This document shows, piece by piece, positions 1-5,823 of a stretch of DNA of 17,001 nt. The stretch comes from Methanothrix sp. (GTDB taxonomy: Archaea; Halobacteriota; Methanosarcinia; Methanotrichales; Methanotrichaceae): positions 1 through 17,001 of the forward strand of contig PMNG01000188.1 of the NCBI GenBank assembly GCA_003162615.1. Reading direction: 5' to 3'. The notes beneath the pieces were generated by a model, which saw only the letters and a list, made by a program, of their open reading frames with translations, made no database searches and was not told the origin of the DNA. The number at the start of each line of letters is the position of its first letter. Within the stretch, counting starts at the first letter, position 1. The translations under genes and the position numbers were made by a program.

Positions 1-63
1 AACTTGGTGGCTGAAAATCCAAAGGATTCCAGAAACTAAAAAATAAAGATCGTTTGGATATAA
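1..63. other. window edge, no supported gene
   Basis: The plus strand begins in an open frame that ends at a TAA at 37-39 (last residues NPKDSRN). This could be the tail of a gene lying before the window, but 12 codons are too few to support it. The rest is AT-rich with no recognised signal. Confidence 0.2.
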
Positions 64-1068
64 TTATGATAGATGGAAAGATAGCACTATCACCCGGACA
101 TCGCATCGTAGAGCCAGTCGGCGACTTGAAAGGTTGGGCGGGCCGCTCTCCGTCATGCCGTCGGTTGTTCGCATGTCATTGTCAAGACGCCACGAGAACA
201 TGCCACCCAGGTTGTTCTCCTTTACATAAGCGCATTTCTCTGTAATGGATTCCTGGGTGTCGTGTCCTCCGTTTTCAGCGTAGCCGAACTCGCTTTCGAC
301 CCCGCCGATCATCTTCTCGTATGGGAATCCGGCCTGATAGTACGATTCTGCGTAAGCTTTGAGATCATAGTCCTGCCCGGGTCCGTAGGTCATCAGGTTG
401 ATGTTGTCAACGATGTCTTTCAGGCTTGCAACCGTTTCGGGAGAGTGCACTCCGGGCCAGATCGTATGGCTTAGTTTGTAGGAACGGCCGTGTGGATTCG
501 TACCCGCCTGTTTCAGGGTGATGTAGCAGGTCGAAAGAAGCGTCTGTAGCTCCGGCGCATAATCATCGATCTGGCGTGTCTCCCAATCCATATCGTAACC
601 GTCGAGGTCATACTTATTCAGGTACAGAACGACGCTGTCGGCAAACTTCTGGGGATATCTTGCAGCACCAAGATATTGGTCATCGACAGACTGATCACCG
701 AAATCTGATGAGATGAAAATTTCTGCGTCGGGGTTACCACGCCGACATAGCGCGACGATGTTCCTTATTTTTTGTTCCGTCTCCTCTATGGATGAATCGC
801 CGGTTGTTTTGTCGGTCAGGACACCGTCTTCGACAGTTGCAAATGCGATGTAGAGGCGATTAATCTTCTTCCACGGGATGCTGTCCTGAACCGACATCGC
901 CTCGTCGTATGCCCCGTCAAACAGGAAAAAGTAGGCTACAATGATCGGTTTTCCCTCTGAGTTCGAAACGGATGAGTTGGTAATGCCCAAGTTATCTGCT
1001 ACGGAGCCTCCCGATAATGCAAGCAGAACCCCAACGGCCAAAAGAATAACCTTCTTGGACATAAACAC
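64..1068 (-). CDS. secreted GH18-family glycosidase (chitinase-like), C-terminus probably frameshifted
   Basis: Predicted glycoside hydrolase of family 18, which cleaves beta-1,4 N-acetylglucosamine-type linkages by substrate-assisted catalysis. Residues 1-25 look like a signal peptide (basic SKK, a hydrophobic stretch, then GGSVA before DN) with no lipobox cysteine, so export is likely. The family motif DxxDxDxE is intact as D156, D159, D161 and E163, with E163 the expected proton donor. The M226-T-Y228 pair and W293 near the end match the conserved strands of the barrel. The start is GTG at 1068, 6 nt after an AGGAG motif at 1075-1079; ATG at 1062 is the alternative. The last 22 residues after N312 look non-native: shifting frame by one base gives a more family-like ending and a TGA at 90-92. 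Substrate is unknown; chitin, peptidoglycan-like sugars or a surface glycan are all possible. Methanogens do not grow on chitin, so a cell-envelope role is more likely. Confidence 0.8.
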   Translation of the reverse strand: MFMSKKVILLAVGVLLALSGGSVADNLGITNSSVSNSEGKPIIVAYFFLFDGAYDEAMSVQDSIPWKKINRLYIAFATVEDGVLTDKTTGDSSIEETEQKIRNIVALCRRGNPDAEIFISSDFGDQSVDDQYLGAARYPQKFADSVVLYLNKYDLDGYDMDWETRQIDDYAPELQTLLSTCYITLKQAGTNPHGRSYKLSHTIWPGVHSPETVASLKDIVDNINLMTYGPGQDYDLKAYAESYYQAGFPYEKMIGGVESEFGYAENGGHDTQESITEKCAYVKENNLGGMFSWRLDNDMRTTDGMTESGPPNLSSRRLALRCDVRVIVLSFHLS

Positions 1069-1223
1069 CCCCCACTCCTTAACATAAATCAGTAATGAAG
1101 TACACTTGCTGAATGGTGGATGAACTGATAAAACTTACTCATAATTAGCTGACATAACTTCTAACCGACTTTCGAAAGGCTAATATCTCTATCAAGCGCA
1201 GTATTATAAAGAGGATTGTCTCA

Positions 1224-1466
1224 ATGGTTAATTTGATTATTATCGCAGCAATTATTATTGGTGCAGTTGCCATAACCGTAATTTTTGCTCCTCGCATCAA
1301 GCGATGGATTAAAGGTAGGATGCTTAAAGAAAACGATGAGGCAATTCCGCTTTTCAATTGTTCAATTGCTAGCAGAGGGGATGAATCAGGTGCACCCAAT
1401 TCCGGAGACATATATGATTGCGTTGAGACCAAAGGGGAAATTGAAGAGGCTGGACTTAAAAACTGA
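1224..1466 (+). CDS. small single-pass membrane protein, unknown function
   Basis: An 80-residue reading frame. Residues 3-21 are almost entirely I, L, V and A and form one membrane segment. A basic stretch follows (residues 23-33, RIKRWIKGR), then a polar acidic tail with two cysteines (C46, C66). By the positive-inside rule the tail would be cytoplasmic. The ATG at 1224 has a GAGG motif at 1211-1214, 9 nt upstream, and an AT-rich TATTATAAAG just before it. A minus-strand frame covers much of the same bases, but it is explained as the shadow of the repetitive ATT/ATC-rich membrane segment. No family is recognised. It is divergent from the GH18 gene, with 155 nt between their starts. Confidence 0.5.
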   Translation: MVNLIIIAAIIIGAVAITVIFAPRIKRWIKGRMLKENDEAIPLFNCSIASRGDESGAPNSGDIYDCVETKGEIEEAGLKN

Positions 1467-1646
1467 AAGGGGAGTTATATAATTCACTGTTGCTTCCATG
1501 CCCTTTCCGTCATATGCCATATCTCATAGGATATCTTAGGAGTATCTGACAGAGGAGTGTCTTCTATCGACTGTGCCGGGTGCGCCGCTACATTTGACCA
1601 TGAGCAAGAAGGGCATCCATTCAAGCGGCTCCTGGTTACTCAGCCG
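1467..1646. other. intergenic, weak 39-codon frame with CxxC
   Basis: The stretch between the small membrane gene and the convergent Ig-like gene has no strong gene. A GTG-started frame at 1557-1676 (plus strand) encodes 39 residues with a CAGC motif and a following DHEQEGHPFKRL, preceded by AGAGGA. It overlaps the 3' end of the Ig-like gene, so it could be real, a gene remnant or chance. Confidence 0.2.
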
Positions 1647-2009
1647 CTATTGACCGTTAACCATTGCTTTAACTGATCTTGTTCTGTTTCTTGTGCCATT
1701 AACGGCCGTCAGGGTATATGTTGTGGTTCCGGATGGGGATACCTTTGTCGTCCCCTTTAACACAACTATGCCAACTCCTTGATCGATCTCTACTGTTGTG
1801 GCACCGACAACACTCCAACTGAGAGTCGTTGCTTCTCCTGGGCTGATTGCCACGGGTTTGGCGTCAAAGTATTCTATAACGGGAAATGGAGTGGTATATA
1901 GGTTGAGGGTTATCAAAGCCCCTCCCAGAATGATCAGAATTGCCGTAATTTGCAGGATAAATCCCTTTGGCGTAGTCCAGAAGGACTTCCTGCTCTCCCA
2001 GTAGTTCAT
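1647..2009 (-). CDS. membrane-anchored Ig-like domain protein
   Basis: A 120-residue protein. After a short polar N-terminus (NYWESRKSFWTTPKG) one membrane segment (about residues 17-37, rich in I, L, A and G) anchors the chain. An exported domain of about 80 residues follows, with the pattern of bacterial-type Ig-like repeats seen in many Methanosarcinales surface proteins: a proline-led entry, an ISPGEATTLSWSVVGATTVEI strand pair in two parts, then the GTTKVSPSGTTTYTLTA turn. The start chosen is ATG at 2009, preceded by AGGTG about 8 nt upstream. The frame is open for another 26 codons, but those residues do not look native. Likely a surface adhesion or scaffold protein; the ligand is unknown. 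Confidence 0.7.
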   Translation of the reverse strand: MNYWESRKSFWTTPKGFILQITAILIILGGALITLNLYTTPFPVIEYFDAKPVAISPGEATTLSWSVVGATTVEIDQGVGIVVLKGTTKVSPSGTTTYTLTAVNGTRNRTRSVKAMVNGQ

Positions 2010-2164
2010 CTCGGCGCACCTAAGCTCTTTTCCGACTTTGACATAGATAAAACCTATCATTGGCCAAGCACTAGCTGAGTGGTGCAAGAAACTGGGAATC
2101 CGGGTTGTTCGACGAATATAACCAAAATTGACCGCACAGGTTCATGGATGTGGGCTCAGGATTC

Positions 2165-2821
2165 TTAATCACTGGTCAATTTGGCGAGTATTTTAGCCCA
2201 GTTGTTCTCGCAGATTATCCACCAGCCGAGAGTCTCCTTGGCCAGATCCCGTGCTCCTGGGCAGAAAGCGTCCACGGCCAGATTGTACGGCATCTCTCGG
2301 AGCGGCGGATGGAGAGGATATTTGGTACAGGTGAGTGGCCTGATTTCGTATATCAGGCACTCCTTCTTCTCCGTATCGTAGAAGGGACAGGGTTGCCTCA
2401 GAACCCAGCCCTTTAAATCTTTGTCATATCGGCATAGGGATTTTAGCTTCTTTTTGGAGCCCAGATGCTCTGCTATCTTCTCGAAGTCCTCCTTTTCCAG
2501 ATAGAGTCCGGCTCCTGGAGTAAAGCAGCACCGACCACACCGCTCGCATTTGAACGTTTCCCAGAATAGCTTAACTCCTTCCTCTGAATTCGGCTTGTCA
2601 GGATCTCTTGCAGGCAGGGGCAGAGCTATGTCAAAGGGAACCTTATCTCCTAGATCGATCTGTTTAAATTGCTCGTCCTTCTTCAGGACCGACCAGTGTG
2701 GTCGCTGTTTCAGGAACACGACGTGCAGTCCATGACGCTTCTGATTGACGCAGGAGGAAGAGCAGAGCTGGTGGCAAAGCCTGCGAATTCTGGAAAGCGG
2801 ATCTACATCGTTATTACTCAT
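2165..2821 (-). CDS. YkgJ-type cysteine-cluster (zinc/iron-binding) protein
   Basis: A 218-residue soluble protein of the YkgJ / putative zinc- or iron-chelating family. The core is CERCGRCC (C92, C95, C98, C99), then CPFYD (C145), C155, the signature IYEIRPLTC with C165 followed by KYP, and a late FCPG (C187). These eight cysteines are the expected metal-site ligands. There is an additional N-terminal cluster, C16-x3-C20-x3-C24, which is not part of the usual core. The start is ATG at 2821 with AAAGG about 9 nt upstream; a TTG-started extension to 2932 is open but lacks a ribosome site. Biochemical function of the family is poorly defined. A second, shorter member lies at 13450-13947. Nothing upstream suggests an operon. 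Confidence 0.82.
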   Translation of the reverse strand: MSNNDVDPLSRIRRLCHQLCSSSCVNQKRHGLHVVFLKQRPHWSVLKKDEQFKQIDLGDKVPFDIALPLPARDPDKPNSEEGVKLFWETFKCERCGRCCFTPGAGLYLEKEDFEKIAEHLGSKKKLKSLCRYDKDLKGWVLRQPCPFYDTEKKECLIYEIRPLTCTKYPLHPPLREMPYNLAVDAFCPGARDLAKETLGWWIICENNWAKILAKLTSD

Positions 2822-2970
2822 ACTTGACAACCTTTGATTTGCCTGATAATAAAATGCACCTGCAATATTCTTCACTTTCGGCTCGCGTGGCTTTTCCTTA
2901 TCATCTCTTGATTCACCTACTCTTCTACTCAAAATAAGCTCAAGAGTCAGGTGATTCGAACGACCATCAC

Positions 2971-3120
2971 TTATGTAATTGTACGACTCTTATTCTCCTC
3001 AGTCATATCGAGCAATTTTATAATAACCTCCTCATATGTGTCTCCCATTTTTCCTCGTTCCTCTAATCGTTTCTTGGTTGCTTCTGATAGTTTAATGGTT
3101 GACATATTTCCATTGTTCAT
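2971..3120 (-). CDS. orphan antitoxin-like (VapB/DUF7557-type) small protein
   Basis: A 49-codon frame that ends at TAA (2971-2973). The sequence from its second methionine (ATG at 3105) begins MSTIKLSEATKKRLEERG and continues with GDTYEEVIIKLL, the pattern of short archaeal antitoxin-like proteins: one beta strand followed by two helices, related to ribbon-helix-helix VapB proteins. The TATA-like TTATAATATA at 3128-3137 is centred about 27 nt before ATG 3105, which fits a leaderless transcript starting at that codon, giving 44 residues. ATG 3120 is the longer alternative. No VapC, RelE or other toxin gene follows; the next gene downstream is the cysteine-cluster protein. It is either a solitary regulator or a relic of a toxin-antitoxin pair. 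Confidence 0.65.
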   Translation of the reverse strand: MNNGNMSTIKLSEATKKRLEERGKMGDTYEEVIIKLLDMTEENKSRTIT

Positions 3121-3127
3121 AATACCA

Positions 3128-3137
3128 TATATTATAA
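3128..3137 (-). promoter_or_regulatory. TATA box for antitoxin-like gene
   Basis: TTATAATATA on the minus strand, centred about 27 nt upstream of ATG 3105, the distance expected for leaderless archaeal transcription. Confidence 0.5.
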
Positions 3138-3151
3138 GCCTTTGTAATTAT

Positions 3152-3201
3152 ACTTAGTTTACTTAGTACAATAAGTCAATTAACTATAAATACTATAAAT
3201 A
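3152..3201. repeat. two tandem 9-bp-period repeats between divergent genes
   Basis: ACTTAGT occurs at 3152-3158 and 3161-3167, spaced by exactly 9 bp. CTATAAATA occurs perfectly twice in tandem at 3184-3192 and 3193-3201. The first pair lies upstream of the minus-strand TATA box and could be operator half-sites for the neighbouring antitoxin-like protein. The second pair doubles a TATA-like element for plus-strand transcription of the decayed gene. Confidence 0.45.
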
Positions 3202-3225
3202 ATATACTGGGTATTTAGTGTTAGG

Positions 3226-3506
3226 ATGGCACCCCTAAAAGCACCTTCGCTGTCCTGCATCCCCCCAAAATCGAGGTGGTAAAAATTGGTAAACAGATTA
3301 TGGACTTTTCCATCATGGACGAGGAAGCAGAGAATGAGGTTTGAAACATGGTGAAGCCTGTAGATTTTAAAGCGGCTATCGCCGAGGACATCAAGGAGAT
3401 CGACTTGGCTTTGAGTGTCCTAAATGGTCTCAGGAATGTCAACGCGGCTTGACTTGAATTGCTTAAAGAAGCCGAAGCAAGGGACGCCGGGAGCAAGGAG
3501 AGTTAG
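3226..3506 (+). pseudogene. decayed gene of unknown family (frameshift plus two TGA codons)
   Basis: A protein-like frame of 93 codons runs from GAT at 3225 to TAG at 3504-3506, with fragments such as STFAVLHPPKIEVVKIGK, DFKAAIAEDIKEIDLALS and LELLKEAEARDAG. It is interrupted by in-frame TGA at 3342-3344 and 3450-3452. The nearest ATG (3226) is one base out of frame with it, as if a G had been lost at the second codon. Both TGA positions can be explained by a single change from TGG (Trp) or CGA (Arg). Codon use is like that of neighbouring genes. The most likely explanation is a recently inactivated gene; UGA recoding is less likely. The family is not recognised. Confidence 0.5.
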
Positions 3507-3762
3507 TTCTTACCATTGTGGTCAAAATCTTTTTTAGTCAGTTTAACCTGAAGCCGGAGATATGAGTGAATACATGGAGAAGTTAGCCCAGATAGGCGGG
3601 GTGATCTGGTTAAAAGAGTAGCACCGCGAGAACCAGGCTCTTATTTGCCCTTTTGAACATGTTGTCATAGTTCACTTTCGCCCCGCCTGGCTCGTCTTCA
3701 TCTCCTCGATTGGCATCGTAATCTGTCGTGGAATATTAGCATTCAAGATGAAGGTGATCCAA
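3507..3762 (+). other. interrupted frame leading into the next gene
   Basis: ATG at 3562 starts a 19-codon frame (MSEYMEKLAQIGGVIWLKE) that meets TAG at 3619-3621 and then stays open, in the same frame, through a hydrophobic stretch (about VVIVHF to GIVICRGILAF) into the gene at 3763. It may be the decayed 5' part of a longer gene, a short leader peptide, or chance. A GGAG lies only 2 nt before ATG 3562, which is too close for a good site. Confidence 0.25.
3751..3759 (+). promoter_or_regulatory. strong Shine-Dalgarno site deciding the start at 3763
   Basis: AAGGTGATC closely matches the ideal GGAGGTGATC complement of the archaeal 16S rRNA 3' end and lies 3 nt before ATG 3763. This argues against the upstream ATG at 3748. 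Confidence 0.6.
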
Positions 3763-4227
3763 ATGACCAAAAACCCCGAATTTGCAAAGTTCGCCTCAGA
3801 GATTGCCCGGGCCCAGGACTCCATCCGGTCTGCCAACGAGGAGCTGATAAAGCTCTCCCAGAGGTTAGGACGGATGATGCCAAAGGTGCAGAGGACGGAT
3901 ACGTCAGGAATCCTCACCTGGTTTAACCTTTACAACAAGGTGAAGGACTGCGCCAGCAAGGCCGACAATGAGCTAAGAACACTTAGCGACGCCGAGCCGG
4001 TCAATTCAAATCCCATTTTGCAGTCCCAGACCAGCTACTATCTTGGCCAGAAGGCCAGGTTCTACGCCAAGGTGGAGGTCATGGATGACATCCTGATCGG
4101 GATGATGGAGGATCTTCTCGAGAACGGCTCCTTTGAGGAGTCCCAGAAAGAAGAGATTCGAGTTGCGTTAGACGGAACCATGGAGAAGAGCAGAAGAAAG
4201 ATGGACCCCATGCCGGCGCTGGCATAA
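3763..4227 (+). CDS. helical protein of unknown function
   Basis: A 154-residue soluble, mostly alpha-helical protein with no recognised domain and no membrane segment. Residues 5-40 form an amphipathic helix with many A, E, K and R. A central TWFNLYNKVKDCASKADNEL segment and a long acidic-to-basic C-terminal helix (about residues 105-150) follow. Codon use (AGG, CTC, ATA, GAG) is typical of the real genes here, which supports coding on this strand. The start is ATG at 3763, because AAGGTGATC at 3751-3759 is a near-complete anti-16S match just upstream; ATG 3748 would read through that site. It follows two broken frames on the same strand and may be the surviving member of a former gene set. 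It converges with the metal operon, separated by 61 nt including the pyrimidine-rich tract ATCTTTTCTCTTCTG. Confidence 0.7.
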   Translation: MTKNPEFAKFASEIARAQDSIRSANEELIKLSQRLGRMMPKVQRTDTSGILTWFNLYNKVKDCASKADNELRTLSDAEPVNSNPILQSQTSYYLGQKARFYAKVEVMDDILIGMMEDLLENGSFEESQKEEIRVALDGTMEKSRRKMDPMPALA

Positions 4228-4288
4228 AACCATCTTTTCTCTTCTGATTCTAAACTTATTCATTTAAATCCATACTTGGACATTTCCC

Positions 4289-5584
4289 TTATTCCAGGAA
4301 ATGGTGCGTCAGTTTCGTGACGTCGCGGTACCGGACCACTCCTGCCATTTTGTCTTCGTCGTCGGTGACCGGCAGCGCCCGAAAGTCGTACCTGGAGAAC
4401 ATGGTTTCGGCCTCGCCTAGCGTACTATCCTTCTTCAATGATATTACGTTCTTGATCATTATGTCTTTCAAAAGGGCCTTATCGTCGGCCTTGAGCAGCT
4501 CTTTGACATCGATCACTCCCAGCAGTCTATCATCCTTATCGACGACGTAGAAGTACATTATCTCGTCTTTGTCCTTGGCAAGCTTTGGATATCCGTTCTG
4601 AGCCGACTCGACCGTCTCCTCAGGGTAGACCTTCAAATACTTCTCAGTGGTGATATTCTGGATGTTCTCCTGCTGCTTCTCAAGGATGGATTTTATCTTA
4701 TCGATGTTTTCGTCGTCCATCAGCTTCATTATGGCGTTCTGGTCCTCAAAGGTCAGCACAGAAAGAACGTCCGCCGCCTGGCCAGGCGTCATCATGTCTA
4801 TCAGGCCTGCAACCTTCTCCTTCTTCAGGGAGGAGATTATCTCCCTCTGCATGTTCGGGCCTATCTCCTCAAGAGCATCCGAGGCCTGGTCGGCGTCAAG
4901 CTGATTGATGACCATTACCCTTTGCTCGTGGTCCAGGTCCTCCAGGATCTCGACGAGGTCAACTGGCGGAAGGTCGTTCAGCATCTCTTTCAGTATCTTC
5001 AGCTTTACGTTTCCTTTGAAGCTGTCGATGTCGGAGGGGAGAGCTTGAACATAGGACCAGGGTATAAGCGTATCCTCGCTCTTCTCATGCCCTTTTTTAA
5101 TCAGATTGGCGAAGGGACTGGTGCTCCTCTCAAAGAGGTCGAGGCCCATCCTTCTAAACCGGGCATAGTCCGAAGGGTCCACGTCTGTAACATAGAGCTT
5201 GTTCTTCTTCAGCACCATCTTGATGTCGTACACAACTTCGACTTCGGTATCCTCCATATCGAGGATCTTCTTGTCCAGAATGAAATCCTTCAGTAGCACT
5301 ATTCCTTCGGGAATCTTGACGGCGAACTTCTCGACATCATCGACATCGATGACGATCTGCTTTTTGTCGAACGACCTGACCTTCTCCCACGGCATCATCA
5401 GAGAGGGATGGCCGAAGGGACGACTGATAACTAAATACGTGACCTCTGCTACCTTATCCTTATCCAGGATAACCAGATCAGAAATCTTGCCTATCTTCTT
5501 TCCTTTGAGAAGAACTTTTTCGTTGAGCACGTCGCTCAAGAAATACGTGTTTTCCGGCAAGCCTGGCCCGCCATCTTTCTCCAT
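4289..5584 (-). CDS. PRC-barrel / MgtE_N / CBS cytosolic protein, partner of Nramp transporter
   Basis: A 431-residue soluble protein. Residues about 12-85 (FLSDVLNEKVLLKGKKIGKI, then a PWEKV strand) are a PRC-barrel-like domain, and a second similar region spans about 95-165. Residues about 190-300 match the MgtE N-terminal helical domain (DLPPVDLVEILEDLDHEQR, LDADQASDALEEIGPNMQ, MMTPGQAADVLSVL). Residues about 305-431 are a CBS pair, with GVIDVKELL in the first and FRALPVTDDEDKMAGVVRYRDV in the second. The membrane channel of true MgtE Mg2+ transporters is absent. In MgtE the N and CBS domains sense intracellular Mg2+, so here they probably act as a detached sensor or regulator. It is the last gene of an operon with Nramp and a one-TM protein. 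ATG at 5584 has a strong GGAGG 8-9 nt upstream. Confidence 0.88.
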   Translation of the reverse strand: MEKDGGPGLPENTYFLSDVLNEKVLLKGKKIGKISDLVILDKDKVAEVTYLVISRPFGHPSLMMPWEKVRSFDKKQIVIDVDDVEKFAVKIPEGIVLLKDFILDKKILDMEDTEVEVVYDIKMVLKKNKLYVTDVDPSDYARFRRMGLDLFERSTSPFANLIKKGHEKSEDTLIPWSYVQALPSDIDSFKGNVKLKILKEMLNDLPPVDLVEILEDLDHEQRVMVINQLDADQASDALEEIGPNMQREIISSLKKEKVAGLIDMMTPGQAADVLSVLTFEDQNAIMKLMDDENIDKIKSILEKQQENIQNITTEKYLKVYPEETVESAQNGYPKLAKDKDEIMYFYVVDKDDRLLGVIDVKELLKADDKALLKDIMIKNVISLKKDSTLGEAETMFSRYDFRALPVTDDEDKMAGVVRYRDVTKLTHHFLE

Positions 5585-5598
5585 ACTTCTTCCTCCGG

Positions 5599-5823
5599 TT
5601 ACCTAAAACTGACGACGGTGTAAAATTTGTAAACCAATATGACCACCAGCATTATGAGATAAAGTCTGAGGACTAATAGGGAGACCTTTACCAGAGGCGT
5701 CATCTTAAGCCGGGGTTGACTGTACCTTTTGTTGATCTCCTTTATCTTTGCTGTCCATCCCTTGAATGTACGACCGAGCAGGCTCTCATCTGATAGGTCA
5801 CGGTACTCATCTTCTCCGTTCAT
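5599..5823 (-). CDS. small single-pass membrane protein in Nramp operon
   Basis: A 74-residue protein with a polar, charged N-terminal half (residues 1-42, ending in KMTPLVK) and one membrane segment at about residues 45-68 (hydrophobic L, V, I and M), followed by a very short tail. Its ATG overlaps the TGA of the Nramp gene (ATGA at 5820-5823), a sign of translational coupling. Its own stop is 14 nt before the MgtE_N/CBS start. The tight placement between transporter and sensor protein suggests an accessory subunit or tether, but no family is recognised. It could equally be a lineage-specific protein without a direct role. Confidence 0.75.
   Translation of the reverse strand: MNGEDEYRDLSDESLLGRTFKGWTAKIKEINKRYSQPRLKMTPLVKVSLLVLRLYLIMLVVILVYKFYTVVSFR

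Noticed and set aside
1145..1432. 95-codon minus-strand frame opposite the small membrane gene
   Set aside because: Hydrophobic ATT/ATC-rich codons read as ATT/AAT in reverse, so this is a shadow. The plus frame has a ribosome site and a sensible TM-then-basic layout.
2822..2932. N-terminal extension of the cysteine-cluster protein from TTG 2932
   Set aside because: No ribosome site and composition unlike the rest; ATG 2821 is better placed.
3152..3201. Short tandem repeats as a CRISPR remnant
   Set aside because: Units are 7-9 bp with no unique spacers and no cas genes nearby.
3221..3496. 91-codon minus-strand frame, serine-rich
   Set aside because: The plus strand reads protein-like across the same bases, so this is the antisense of a decayed gene.
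3562..3765. Pyrrolysine at the TAG of 3619-3621
   Set aside because: No Pyl machinery in view and a near-ideal ribosome site just before ATG 3763; decay is simpler.
4922..5296. 124-codon plus-strand frame inside the MgtE_N/CBS gene
   Set aside because: The opposite strand encodes clear domains throughout; this is antisense shadow.
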